Positions 27,017-36,211 are shown, counted from the first letter of the stretch. The stretch: DNA of 43,152 nucleotides from Deltaproteobacteria bacterium Ga0077539 (GCA_001465015.1 LNEO01000087.1:1-43152), one strand, 5' to 3'. The notes: generated from the letters alone by a model not told the origin. A program made the numbers and translations.

Positions 27017-29326
27017 ATGTTCAAGCTGGTCGTCAGCGAGAAGGGTGGGCCCACCAAAGAGATCGAGTTCGACAAGGACGAGGTCACGATCGGTCGCGTT
27101 CCAGGCAACGACATCGTTTTGCCTGGAAATAACGTGTCGAAACGACACTCGCGCGTCGTGCGTCAGGACGGACGCTTCTTTGTGGTCGACTTGAAGAGCA
27201 CCAACGGGACCTACCTCAACGGGCGGAGGATCATGACCCCCTCGCCCCTGCGCGCCGGAGACAAGATCTTCGTCGGCAGCTTCGTGCTCGTGCTCGAAGG
27301 TGATCCAGCGATGCTGGAGGACGGCGGGGGAGACATTCCGGCGGAGGGCGCGTCGCTCGTCGAGCCGATTCCGCTCGATCAAGAGCCGTTGGAGTCGCAA
27401 CCTCCGCCAGCGCCAGAGCCCGTCGGCAGGCCGACCTTCGCCAACCCGCTCAACGCCGGACCGCGCGCGGCCATGCAGACGCAGCCGCTCAGCACCGGAC
27501 CCGCCATCGCAGCGACGATGTCGATGCAGCAGCGCGAGCAGCAAGCGCCGTCACCTCCCACGGGAATCCCTCGCGTTGGACCAGTGCCCGCTGCGCCCAC
27601 GCCCCGTCCGTCCGCGCCAACGTCCGCTCAACCGGGCCCCGGCACGCCCTCGACGCCGGGAGTGGCTCCAATCGGCGGCCCGCGACCGGGCGCGATCCCG
27701 ACGATGAACGCTGGATCGCCGTCTCCCAGCGCGTTGCCCCCTGCTTCGCGCCCGTCGGTTCCCGGCATCGCATCGCGTACGCCCGCGAGCGCCGCGGGGC
27801 CAGCGCGACCGCCGAGCGGATCGTGGCAGGCCAACAAGCCCGCGCCGACTCCAGCCAGCGCGCCAACGATGCCCGAGCCTGTCGAAGAGCCCGCGGCGCC
27901 CGAGCGCTCCTCGGCGCCGCCCGCAGTGCCGCCCTCGGCAAACGCGGCCGCGCCGCCGATCGTGGCGGCAACAACGCCACCGCCGCCGCTCGCGTCCACG
28001 CCCGCGCCTGTGTCGGCGCCGGCGCCTCCGCCTGTTCCGGTCGAAGCGCAAAGCAAGCCGAGCACCAACGCGCCCACGATCACTGTCGGCTCGAAGGTGG
28101 TCGAACAGGTCATTCAGGCTCATCGCGCGAGCGTCGAGCCGACCCCTCCGGGCAACGAGTACGCCGCGCTGCTCGCGAGCGTGATCGCAGACGCGGTCGA
28201 GGCGGGAGTGAGCGTCAATCCAAACCAGTTCGGCGACGCAGGGGCCCGCGCCCGCGCCCGCAGCGTGGTCGACAACCTCGCGCGAGGACGAGAGAGCCTG
28301 CCGACCAACGTGACCGTCGAGCGCGTCGTTCGCGACGCGGTCGCCGAGCTCGTCGGCGCAGGCTGCATCGAGCTCGCGCTCGAGGACGCCGAAGTGACGT
28401 CGGTGCTCATCGCCCCCTCGGGCCGCGTGCTCGTTGGTCACGGTGGCGGCGAAGGGGCCAGCCCGTTCTGGTTCTCGTCCTCGGCGTCGGTGTCCAGAGT
28501 GGTCGATCGATTGCTCCATGCGTCGGGTGTTCAGCGCGTCGGTGAGCAGCCGTTCATCGAGTGCAAGCTCCCCGAGGCGATCGGACACGGCAACGCCACG
28601 ATGACCGTCGTGTACGCGCCCGGAGGATCGGCGCCGTCGGTCTCGATCGAGCGCCCTGCACGTCGCGCGACGGCGTTTGCAGAGCTCGTCGCGGCGGGCG
28701 TGCTCTCGGCTGCGGCGCAGCGCACCGTCGCGATGGCGCTCGACGCGCGTCGCAACGTGTTCATCGTGGGCCCTCGCGGCAGCGCGCGAAGCACGCTGCT
28801 CGGCACGATGGTGGCGCACCTCGCGGCGAACGAGCGCGTCGTGGCGCTCGAGGCGAGGCCCGAGCTGTCGGTCATTCACCGTGAAGTGTCGGTCGTGCCG
28901 CTCACGAAAGATCCCAAGCGATCGCTCGAGTTCGCGCACGCGCTCAGGCCGCATCGCCTGGTGTACGCGCAGGTCGACGACGCCATCGCGGCCCCGCTGG
29001 TCTCGACGATGGTCACGGGCGCCGAGGGGCTGATCGCAGTGCTCGAAGGCGCGTCCGGATCCGCCGCGTTGGCACAGATGGCAACGGCGACCGGAGCGAA
29101 GGACGAGGCGCTCGCCAGAATTCAGAGCACCCGTCCGTTTGTGGTTCAGCTCGCGCGGCTCGGAGACGGCTCGGCCAGGGTCGCTTCTCTGGGCGAGGCG
29201 AGGGTCGACAGCGGGCACGTCGTGATCGACGAGCTCTTTGTGCTTCGCGTGGCGCGAGGCAACGACCGCGGAGCACTTTCTGCGGAGCTGGTGGCCACAG
29301 GAACGAACCCATCGTTCGGTGGGTGA
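27017..29326 (+). CDS. FHA protein with degenerate CpaF/TadA-like ATPase domain
   Basis: A 769-residue protein. The FHA domain (1-95) is complete: GR at 26-27, SKRH at 41-44 and NGTYLNG at 63-69, so phosphothreonine binding is likely. A Pro/Ala/Ser-rich linker covers about 100-355. Residues about 365-760 follow the layout of CpaF-type secretion ATPases, but key residues are missing: Walker A is GPRGSARST (585-593) with Arg for Lys, the GEVRG catalytic segment is replaced by AQVDD, and the His-box TVHANS by AVLEGAS. It probably cannot hydrolyse ATP and may be a phospho-regulated scaffold. No tad/flp pilus genes are adjacent; a small membrane protein follows. Confidence 0.8.
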   Translation: MFKLVVSEKGGPTKEIEFDKDEVTIGRVPGNDIVLPGNNVSKRHSRVVRQDGRFFVVDLKSTNGTYLNGRRIMTPSPLRAGDKIFVGSFVLVLEGDPAMLEDGGGDIPAEGASLVEPIPLDQEPLESQPPPAPEPVGRPTFANPLNAGPRAAMQTQPLSTGPAIAATMSMQQREQQAPSPPTGIPRVGPVPAAPTPRPSAPTSAQPGPGTPSTPGVAPIGGPRPGAIPTMNAGSPSPSALPPASRPSVPGIASRTPASAAGPARPPSGSWQANKPAPTPASAPTMPEPVEEPAAPERSSAPPAVPPSANAAAPPIVAATTPPPPLASTPAPVSAPAPPPVPVEAQSKPSTNAPTITVGSKVVEQVIQAHRASVEPTPPGNEYAALLASVIADAVEAGVSVNPNQFGDAGARARARSVVDNLARGRESLPTNVTVERVVRDAVAELVGAGCIELALEDAEVTSVLIAPSGRVLVGHGGGEGASPFWFSSSASVSRVVDRLLHASGVQRVGEQPFIECKLPEAIGHGNATMTVVYAPGGSAPSVSIERPARRATAFAELVAAGVLSAAAQRTVAMALDARRNVFIVGPRGSARSTLLGTMVAHLAANERVVALEARPELSVIHREVSVVPLTKDPKRSLEFAHALRPHRLVYAQVDDAIAAPLVSTMVTGAEGLIAVLEGASGSAALAQMATATGAKDEALARIQSTRPFVVQLARLGDGSARVASLGEARVDSGHVVIDELFVLRVARGNDRGALSAELVATGTNPSFGG

Positions 29327-29364
29327 TTGCCGCGCCACGCAGCGCGTGGCAGCGTTGAGGCGTC

Positions 29365-29889
29365 ATGGTGAAGAGGCTGCTCCTCGGGCTGCTCAAGGGG
29401 CTCGTGATCGCTGGTGCGCTCGGCGCGTTGTTTTTCTACGCGTTCGGCATGCACGCAGTGTCTGGCGTCGGCGCGTTTATGCTCGCTGGGCTGGCGACGT
29501 TGATCGCTGGCGTCTTTGCGGGCCAACCGCCTTGGAAGTCCGGCGCGTGGATCGGCTCGATTTTGAAGGGCGTCTTCGGCTTCGGCCTCGGAGCGGGCCT
29601 CTACTGGGTCCTGCAGCGATTCGCGCCCGGGACGGACATCAGCGCGCTGCTGCGGGCGAGCGAGCCCACGACGATCGCGACGGCGCCGTTGACCTTCATG
29701 CCGATCATCGCGTCGGTGTACGCGATGCTGGTCGAGCTCGACGACGGCGCTGAAGAGGGATCGACCGCAGACCCCGCGATGCTCAAGAAGACCGGCGTCC
29801 GCGTCGAGAACATCGACGTGGGTGAAGAGACCGAAGGCCAGGAAGTCAGCTCCGCGAGCGAGAAGGGCAAGAGCGGCGCTCGGCGCTGA
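29365..29889 (+). CDS. small integral membrane protein
   Basis: A 174-residue protein with about four predicted transmembrane helices: 7-26 (LLKGLVIAGALGALFFYAF), 32-52, about 64-82 and about 107-123. A hydrophilic, acidic C-terminal tail (about 126-174) follows, rich in Glu/Ser and ending GKSGARR. I do not recognise the family. It lies 38 bases after the FHA/CpaF-like gene on the same strand, so co-transcription and functional partnership are plausible. Confidence 0.65.
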   Translation: MVKRLLLGLLKGLVIAGALGALFFYAFGMHAVSGVGAFMLAGLATLIAGVFAGQPPWKSGAWIGSILKGVFGFGLGAGLYWVLQRFAPGTDISALLRASEPTTIATAPLTFMPIIASVYAMLVELDDGAEEGSTADPAMLKKTGVRVENIDVGEETEGQEVSSASEKGKSGARR

Positions 29890-30020
29890 CCGCGCGATTC
29901 TCGGGGGCTTTCACCGCAGCGGGATCGCCGAGGGCGGGTCGTGCCGACGCGTGCGCAGACCGCGATGGACCGAATCGATCGATCGATTGGTCGGCCCGTC
30001 CGTCGCGCAAAGGCGAGCGA

Positions 30021-30608
30021 CTACCTCGTCGTGCCCGGCGCCGGGGTTCCGAGCATATCGCCCGGCATCCGCTCGCCGCGCTGTTGAGCGGCGCGCATTT
30101 CGTATTTGCTCGGGCACTTCGCGACGACCTCTCGCGCGTCGAACTCGCCCGACGCGAGGAGTCGACCGCGAACGGTCACTCCGATCCCTTCGCGAAACGT
30201 GTCGGGGACGATCCCGACATAGCGCACTGGCATCGAGCGACCGTTGCGCTCGACCCGAAAGCGAAACTCGCGCGAACCAGAGCTGTTCTGCACGGTTCCG
30301 GTCTGCACCATGCCCTCGACGCGCAGCTCGCCTTGCGATTGGTAGCGGCCCGGTTCGGCCATCACTTCGTCGACGTACTTGCTGTAGACGAGCGCGCCCT
30401 GCCCCGCTTTGAAGGTCGAGCCGACCAGGCCGACCACGGCGAGGATGACGCCGACCATCACCCACTGACCGATCGGAGCGCGCTTCTTGCGAACGGGCGC
30501 CGTCCTCGGAGCGGTCGCGACCGCTGGTGGATCCGCGCCGTCGTGCGGGTCCGCGGGGTCGTTGCGATCGGTTTCGGCGGCCGGCTTGTCGTGATTGGCG
30601 TCAGTCAT
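30021..30608 (-). CDS. ccmE: CcmE-type haem chaperone with Cys in place of the haem-binding His
   Basis: A 195-residue protein: a disordered hydrophilic N-terminus (1-40), one membrane anchor (about 46-64) and a periplasmic OB-fold domain. The pattern FREGIGVTVRGRL...FDAREVVAKC matches CcmE, which carries haem covalently and passes it to apocytochrome c. In most CcmE the motif is HxxxY; here it is CPSKY (C165, Y169), the CxxxY variant described in some archaea and deltaproteobacteria such as Desulfovibrio. No other ccm genes are in the window. It is divergent from the lipoprotein at 30699 and close to a pentaheme cytochrome gene. Confidence 0.85.
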   Translation of the reverse strand: MTDANHDKPAAETDRNDPADPHDGADPPAVATAPRTAPVRKKRAPIGQWVMVGVILAVVGLVGSTFKAGQGALVYSKYVDEVMAEPGRYQSQGELRVEGMVQTGTVQNSSGSREFRFRVERNGRSMPVRYVGIVPDTFREGIGVTVRGRLLASGEFDAREVVAKCPSKYEMRAAQQRGERMPGDMLGTPAPGTTR

Positions 30609-30685
30609 TGCGAAGATCTCTTGGGGTGAGCTCTCGAACGATGGGGGCGTCGAGCGCTCGCCGCCAGCGACATTAGCGCAAATGG

Positions 30686-30691
30686 TAGCGT
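30686..30691 (+). promoter_or_regulatory. extended -10 TGG-TAGCGT, near-leaderless
   Basis: TG-G-TAGCGT ends seven bases before ATG 30699, predicting a leader of one base. No Shine-Dalgarno is present. Confidence 0.45.
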
Positions 30692-30698
30692 ATCGCCC

Positions 30699-31694
30699 AT
30701 GAGACCCGTGTCTTCGGTGGTGTTCGTGGCGCTCGTGACCGCGGCCGCGTGCCGCCGAGAGCCGCCGCCCTCGACGCGGCCTGGAGAAATCACGCCGATC
30801 GATCCCGCGGGGCTCGCGCGATTGCGAGCGGCTGCGGCGGATGCCGGGCGCCCCCGCGCGCCTGCGCTGCGCGTGATGGCCATGGAGGCCATCGTCGCCG
30901 AAGCCGAGATCGCTCGCGCGACTCCGCAGGCGCTGATCGCGTTTCGCGCGGCGCTCGTTCGTCGGCTCGAGGAGCTCGGGACGTGGAGCCCTCGCGCGTC
31001 AGAGTCGCCGCGCGGCGCGGAGCTCAGCTTCGCGATCGGCCGAGGAACGCTCCCGTCGATCGTGCGCGAGCAGCTCGAACGTCCGGGCCGCGTCCAGCTC
31101 GTCGCGCAGTGCAATTGCCCGAAGTTCACCGAGCCGCCCGCGGTCGCTGGCGTCAATTGGCTTCCCATCGACACCCAGCAGACCTTGCCCACGGTCGCGC
31201 CCGACAGCGACGGGGTGGCGCGCATCGCGCCGCTGCTCGAGACGTTTCGTTTGACGCAGCTGCCGCCGACCTTGCGTTGGCTTCACAGCGCGCATCGCGG
31301 CCAGGACGGCACGGTCTCGCGCAGAGGCACCTGTGGGCTCGCAGACCACCTCGCCGCTCCAGCCGTGAGCGTGCTGCGCGCGACGCTCGACCCTCGAACG
31401 CTTGCGCCGATGCTCGACGCGACGCTCGAGATGTCGTCGATCCCCACTTTTCAAGCGTGGCGACAGGCTGTTTTGCGCACAGAGGACGTCGAGCCGCGCC
31501 TGGTGCTCGCCGTCGACGGCGAGGTCGTGGGGCCGCTGCAGATCGAGGAAGGCGACGGCGGGCCGATGCGATTGACGGTGATCCCCGAGGGGCGACACGG
31601 CAGCGTGAGCCCCGAGCTCGTCGGCGTGCTGTGGCGCAGCGGTCCGATCGATCTGCCGTTCTCGTTGCGCGACGCTCAGGCGCCGACAAACTAG
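30699..31694 (+). CDS. lipoprotein of unknown function
   Basis: A 331-residue protein with a short signal peptide and lipobox-like AAAC (Cys18). An N-terminal Ala/Arg-rich helical region (about 38-100) is followed by a mixed alpha/beta domain with CNCPKF near 148 and a late Cys in RRGTCGLADH. No family is recognised. It lies about 200 bases upstream of the pentaheme cytochrome on the same strand and is divergent from ccmE, so an envelope redox role is possible but unproven. Confidence 0.7.
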   Translation: MRPVSSVVFVALVTAAACRREPPPSTRPGEITPIDPAGLARLRAAAADAGRPRAPALRVMAMEAIVAEAEIARATPQALIAFRAALVRRLEELGTWSPRASESPRGAELSFAIGRGTLPSIVREQLERPGRVQLVAQCNCPKFTEPPAVAGVNWLPIDTQQTLPTVAPDSDGVARIAPLLETFRLTQLPPTLRWLHSAHRGQDGTVSRRGTCGLADHLAAPAVSVLRATLDPRTLAPMLDATLEMSSIPTFQAWRQAVLRTEDVEPRLVLAVDGEVVGPLQIEEGDGGPMRLTVIPEGRHGSVSPELVGVLWRSGPIDLPFSLRDAQAPTN

Positions 31695-31890
31695 AGTCTG
31701 GTGCCCCGAGCGGCGCCGCGAGGTATTGCGAGCCAATGCATCGACCGATCGCGTGTCTGCAGAGAATGCGCTCGTTCGTGCGATCTCGCGAGGGTCATTT
31801 CGCCGGGTCGCGTCGTACGTTTCGACCCATGTCCCGGCACCTTCAACGCGGGCGCCGGCCTCGAACGGCGACTCCCGGCTCCGTCGACCG

Positions 31891-34113
31891 ATGAATCGTC
31901 GCTCACTCATCGCTGTGTTCGCGCTCGCGCTCGCCGCTTCCTGCGGCGCGCGTCGAAGCGCACCGGTGCCGCGGTCGGCAGACTGCGCTGCGGACGGAAG
32001 TCACGACGACGCTGCGGCGCTCGACCCCGCGATGCTGAGCGCGCTTCCCCGCGCGCGCGCGCCGTTCGCTGCGCCGCTGGCAGATCGCACGCTGCACGCG
32101 CTTTCGCCCTCCAACGCGCAGACGGTAGACCGGCGAGGGCTGCCGGCCGACGCGTTTACCGCGCTCGATCAGTGTTCGGTTTGCCACTCGGCGGTGTTCG
32201 ATCAGTGGTCGCGCAGCGCGCATCGCTTCTCGTCGATGGACAACCCCTTGTATGCGCCGTCGTTCGAAGCCGCCCGTCGCGCTCGTTCTGTCCCAGGGAC
32301 GCGCTTCTGTGGCGGCTGCCACGATCCCGCGCTGCTCTTCGCAGGCGACATCGACGGACGCCCGATCCCGAGGACGCACGAGCGCGCTTCGCTCGGCGTG
32401 GGCTGCGTGCTCTGTCACTCGGTCGAGCGGCTTCACGATCGCACCGGCAACGGCGGCTACCACCTCACGCAGAGCCCGATCATCCAGACGATTCCCGAGC
32501 GAAACAGCGACGGAACGTTCGCCAACGTCCCCGCCCACCGCGCGCGGGTAATGAACGCCACCGTCCGCTCGCCCGAGCTCTGCGGCACCTGCCACAAGGT
32601 CGCGCTCACCGAGCACGTCACCTTGGGACCGTGGCTTCGTGGACAGGACGAGCTCACACCTTGGTCGCAGAGCGCGTTCAACGGCAACGACCCCAGCCGC
32701 TACGACCCCGACGTCGAGCGACGGACGTGTATCGACTGCCACATGCCTCGCGAAGCGACCACGCGCCCCGACGTCTCGGCGCGCAACGGCACGATCCGCT
32801 CGCATCGCTTTCTCGGCGGACACACGACGCTCGCCGCGCTCAACAACGACGCGGACTCGCTCGCGAGGCAGCGAGCGATGCTCGAAGGCGCTGTTCGCAT
32901 CGACGTGTTCACTGCGCCCGACGCCGCGGGGACGACTCCGGGCGGAGCTCTGGCGCCCAGCGCGCGTGGGGCGGCGCCGATCGAAGAGCGCTCGCTCGTC
33001 GCAGGGCAGCCGCTGCGGCTCGATGTCGTACTCGTCAACGAGCGCGTAGGACACAACTTTCCCGCGGGCACGGCGGACGTCGCCGACGTCTGGGTCGAGC
33101 TCACGGTCCGAGACGCGCGAGGCCGCGCCGTGCTCGCGTCAGGGGCGATGTCCGCGCAGGGTGAGGTCTCGGACGAGGCGCACCGACTGCGCGTTCTGCC
33201 CCTGGACGAGCGCGGCGTGCCTGCGCTGATGCGCGATCCGCACCGTTATCGCGCGCAAGCGTACGACACGACGCTGCCCGTGCGGGCCGCGCGGGTCGTT
33301 CGCTACGAGGGCGTGCTGGCTGCGACCGCGACCGCGCCCTTCACCGTGCACGCGCGGCTTCTGCATCGACGCACGGCCGATCCCTACTGGTCCTTCGCGT
33401 GTCGCGAGCGCGTTCGCGCAGGAGGCCCTGCGTGCCCCACCCGTCCCGTGACCGAGGTCGCGCGCTACGAGTACGCGCCCCCGCAGGAGACGCCGCGGTG
33501 GCGTCGCTTCTACGACCACGGCCGCGCGCTCGGCGAGTGGCAGGTGCAAGAGCGCGTCGGCGAGGCGCTCGGCAGCCTCGAGAGCGCCCGGAGCCTGCAG
33601 GGAAATCACGCTGGCCCGTGGGTCGAGCTCGCTCGCGTCGCGCTGCGCCAGAGCCGCACCGAGGACGCATGGACGCTCCTCGCGCGGGCCGAGCAGATCG
33701 ACCCTCGCAGCCCCGTGCCGGACTTTCTTCGCGCCGTGGCGAGCGCGGACGTCTGGCGCTTCTCGGACACGATCGCGCCGCTCTTTCGCGTGCGTCGCGC
33801 GATGCCGAGATACCCGCGCGCGCTCGAGATGCTCGCCAACGCCGTCGGGCTCGCCGGGCGCCACGAAGAGGCCTTGGGGCTCCTGTTCGAGTCGATGCGC
33901 CTCGATCCCGAGCGCCCTCTTTCTCTGAATCTCCTGTCGATCGAGCTCGAGGCCCTCGGCGCTCGCGACGAGTCGCAGCGCGCCAGAGACGCCTACGAGC
34001 GCCATCGCTTTCACGATGGTGTCCCGCGGCTGAGAACGCTCTGCAAGCGCGACATCCCCAACTGCCAACGCGAGAGCGAGCCAGTGCACATCCACCCGCT
34101 CATCGCTCCGTGA
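31891..34113 (+). CDS. pentaheme c-type cytochrome lipoprotein with TPR domain
   Basis: A 740-residue protein starting at ATG 31891. It has a lipobox ending in Cys18 (LAASC). Five CxxCH haem sites lie at 95-99, 140-144, 172-176, 231-235 and 280-284, in the layout of the cytochrome c554-type multiheme family. A middle beta-rich region (about 380-520) includes VGHNFPAGTADVADVWVELTVRD, often found in such multiheme proteins. The C-terminal part (about 560-720) has TPR-like helices (WVELARVALRQSRTEDAWTLLARAEQID). It is probably an envelope electron carrier; the substrate is unknown. The nearby CcmE-type gene is relevant to its haem attachment. Confidence 0.88.
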   Translation: MNRRSLIAVFALALAASCGARRSAPVPRSADCAADGSHDDAAALDPAMLSALPRARAPFAAPLADRTLHALSPSNAQTVDRRGLPADAFTALDQCSVCHSAVFDQWSRSAHRFSSMDNPLYAPSFEAARRARSVPGTRFCGGCHDPALLFAGDIDGRPIPRTHERASLGVGCVLCHSVERLHDRTGNGGYHLTQSPIIQTIPERNSDGTFANVPAHRARVMNATVRSPELCGTCHKVALTEHVTLGPWLRGQDELTPWSQSAFNGNDPSRYDPDVERRTCIDCHMPREATTRPDVSARNGTIRSHRFLGGHTTLAALNNDADSLARQRAMLEGAVRIDVFTAPDAAGTTPGGALAPSARGAAPIEERSLVAGQPLRLDVVLVNERVGHNFPAGTADVADVWVELTVRDARGRAVLASGAMSAQGEVSDEAHRLRVLPLDERGVPALMRDPHRYRAQAYDTTLPVRAARVVRYEGVLAATATAPFTVHARLLHRRTADPYWSFACRERVRAGGPACPTRPVTEVARYEYAPPQETPRWRRFYDHGRALGEWQVQERVGEALGSLESARSLQGNHAGPWVELARVALRQSRTEDAWTLLARAEQIDPRSPVPDFLRAVASADVWRFSDTIAPLFRVRRAMPRYPRALEMLANAVGLAGRHEEALGLLFESMRLDPERPLSLNLLSIELEALGARDESQRARDAYERHRFHDGVPRLRTLCKRDIPNCQRESEPVHIHPLIAP

Positions 34114-34137
34114 GCTCATCGGACGGGGCGAGGCGTG

Positions 34138-34153
34138 TTTTCTCGCGAGAAAA
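34138..34153. promoter_or_regulatory. perfect 16-bp palindrome TTTTCTCGCGAGAAAA
   Basis: A perfect two-fold palindrome between the pentaheme gene stop and the bestrophin start. The symmetry suits a dimeric regulator's operator; alternatively a 6-bp stem with a CGCG loop could form a weak hairpin. It does not match the LexA sites that I know. Confidence 0.35.
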
Positions 34154-34204
34154 AGGCTGGTAGATGCTCGGCTCCCTTCCTCCTAGGCCTGGCAGCGAAC
34201 GCCG

Positions 34205-35125
34205 ATGATCGACTACGACGCGCACCACTGGCGCAAGCATCTGTTCTCGATCCGCGGCTCGATGATCCGCGAGATCATCTACCGCGTCGCGACCACCACG
34301 GCGTGGGCGTTGGTCGTCGGCATCTTCGACGAGTACTTCATCCACAAGACGATCCCCTCGGTCGTGCACGGCCTCGTGGGCACGGCCCTCGGCCTCTTGC
34401 TCGTGTTTCGCACCAACGCGAGCTACGACCGCTTCTGGGAGGGCCGAAAGCTCTGGGGTGGGATCGTCAACGAGACGCGCAACCTCGCCCGCTCCTCGCG
34501 CGTGCTGATCGCGCCGCACGACCAGCGGCTACACGCGGACGTCGTTCGATGGACCGTCGCATGGGTGTACGCCACGATGCACTCGCTCCGGGGCCGCAAG
34601 GACATCGGTCCCATGGGAGACATCCTGCCCAAGGGTTCCGTGCGGTCTGCGCTCGACGCGCAGCACACGCCGTTCTGGATCGCCACCAGGATCACCCAGC
34701 TGCTCAACGACGCCCGCAAGAAGGGCTACATCGACACGGTTCAGACGCAGTCGATCGACGGCAACGTGCAGCTCTTCATTGATTATATGGGCGCGTGCGA
34801 GCGGATCGTGAAGACGCCGCTGCCGTTCGCGTACGTCGTGCACCTCCGACGCGCGCTGATCCTCTACACCTTCACCCTGCCCTTCGCGCTGCTCAAGGAC
34901 CTCGGTTGGGCCATGGTCCCCGCGGTCTTCATGGTCGCGTACGTGTTCTACGGCATCGAAGAGATCGGCGTGCAGATCGAAGACCCGTTCGGCTACGACG
35001 ACAACGACCTGCCGCTCGAGCGCATATGCACGACGATCGAGAACAACCTGCTCGCGACGATCGAGGGCGAGGTGTTTCACGCCCCGCCCAAGCCCGGCGA
35101 CGAAGCGCCGCAGAGCATCGTGTGA
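34205..35125 (+). CDS. bestrophin-like anion channel (YneE family)
   Basis: A 306-residue membrane protein of the bacterial bestrophin/UPF0187 family: HWRKHLFSIRGSMIREIIYRV at the N-terminus, FRTNASYDRFWEGRKLWGGIVNETRNLAR, then PFAYVVHLRRALILYTFTLPF and YGIEEIGVQIEDPFGYDDNDLPL, with about four helices. Homologues form pentameric ion channels. The C-terminus is hydrophilic. The start ATG 34205 gives MIDYDAHHW, typical for the family. It converges with the isopropylmalate-type dehydrogenase gene. Confidence 0.92.
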   Translation: MIDYDAHHWRKHLFSIRGSMIREIIYRVATTTAWALVVGIFDEYFIHKTIPSVVHGLVGTALGLLLVFRTNASYDRFWEGRKLWGGIVNETRNLARSSRVLIAPHDQRLHADVVRWTVAWVYATMHSLRGRKDIGPMGDILPKGSVRSALDAQHTPFWIATRITQLLNDARKKGYIDTVQTQSIDGNVQLFIDYMGACERIVKTPLPFAYVVHLRRALILYTFTLPFALLKDLGWAMVPAVFMVAYVFYGIEEIGVQIEDPFGYDDNDLPLERICTTIENNLLATIEGEVFHAPPKPGDEAPQSIV

Positions 35126-35137
35126 GGGCGTCTGTGA

Positions 35138-36211
35138 CTACAGTCGGTCGCTGACGCGCGCGATGAGCTTGTCCATCGCCGCGCGCGTCCCGAGCGAGCC
35201 GCCGACGTCGCGCGTGCACTCATCGGCGACGACGCAGTCGCGCACCGAGTCTTCGATCGCCGCCTCGAGCCCGGCGAAGCCGAGGTAGTCGAGCATCATC
35301 CCGACCGTGAGCGCGCTGGCGAAGGGGTTGGCGATGTCTTTTCCTGCCAATGGAGGGGCGCTTCCGTGGACGGGCTCGAAGAGCGCGGGGCCTCGACGCG
35401 CCCAGTTGATGTTGCCGCTCGGGGCCATTCCGAGGCCTCCCTGCAGGGCGGCGCCGAGGTCAGTCACGATGTCACCGAACAGGTTGTTGGTGACAACCAC
35501 CTGGATGTTCTCTGGCTCCTGGATCATGTAGAGGCAGAGCGCGTCGACGTACACGTGACGGGCCTCGATGCCTGGATAATCCCTGGCGACCTCGAAGAAC
35601 GCGCGATACCAGAGCTCGTGCGCGTGCTTCATCGCGTTGGATTTGTCCGCCATGTGCACGCGCGTCTTGCCGTGCTGTTTGGCGAAGTCGAAGGCGGCTC
35701 GGAGGATTCGCTCGACGCCCTTGCGGGTGTTGATGTCCTCGTTGATCGCGATTTCGTCCGGTGTGCCTCGCCGAACTTGACCGCCTACACCGACATAGAC
35801 CCCTTCTGTGTTTTCGCGAAACACCGTGAAGTTCACGGCGCTCGCCGGCTTGTTCTTGAGGGGGCAGAGCTTGTCGTGCAGGCACTTCACGGTCCGAACG
35901 TTGGCGTACAGCTCCAGACCGAAGCGAAACCCGAAAAGGATGTCCCTTGCGTGCTCCAGGCCGGGCACCCGCGGATCCCCCAGCGCGCCGAGCAGAATCG
36001 CTCCGCAGGTGTCTCGGACCTCTTCGAAGGTCTCCTTGGGCAGCGTCGTTCGGTCACGGAGGTAGCGATCTGCGCCCAGGTCGAGGTGCCAGAGGTCCAG
36101 CGAGAGTGGTCGTTTTTTGTCGATCGCCTCGAGGAGGCGGACCGCCTCGCGAAGCACGTCCACGCCGATTCCATCGCCCGGAAGCACAGCCACTCGCTTG
36201 CTCTTCGTCAT
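35138..36211 (-). CDS. isocitrate/isopropylmalate-family dehydrogenase
   Basis: A 357-residue enzyme with GDGIG near the N-terminus, LGALGDPRVPG, a substrate loop FRENTEGVYVGVGG, and DKSNAMKHAHELWYRAF (catalytic Lys region), then NLFGDIVTDLGAALQGG and FEPVHGSAPPLAGKDIANP. These are typical of NAD-dependent beta-decarboxylating dehydrogenases, closest to 3-isopropylmalate dehydrogenase (LeuB) or tartrate dehydrogenase. No other leucine genes are adjacent, so the exact substrate is left open. It starts at ATG 36211 and is divergent from the PP2C gene. Confidence 0.88.
   Translation of the reverse strand: MTKSKRVAVLPGDGIGVDVLREAVRLLEAIDKKRPLSLDLWHLDLGADRYLRDRTTLPKETFEEVRDTCGAILLGALGDPRVPGLEHARDILFGFRFGLELYANVRTVKCLHDKLCPLKNKPASAVNFTVFRENTEGVYVGVGGQVRRGTPDEIAINEDINTRKGVERILRAAFDFAKQHGKTRVHMADKSNAMKHAHELWYRAFFEVARDYPGIEARHVYVDALCLYMIQEPENIQVVVTNNLFGDIVTDLGAALQGGLGMAPSGNINWARRGPALFEPVHGSAPPLAGKDIANPFASALTVGMMLDYLGFAGLEAAIEDSVRDCVVADECTRDVGGSLGTRAAMDKLIARVSDRL

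Noticed and set aside
31701..33164. 487-codon plus-strand frame
   Set aside because: Arg-rich shadow of the pentaheme cytochrome gene in another frame.
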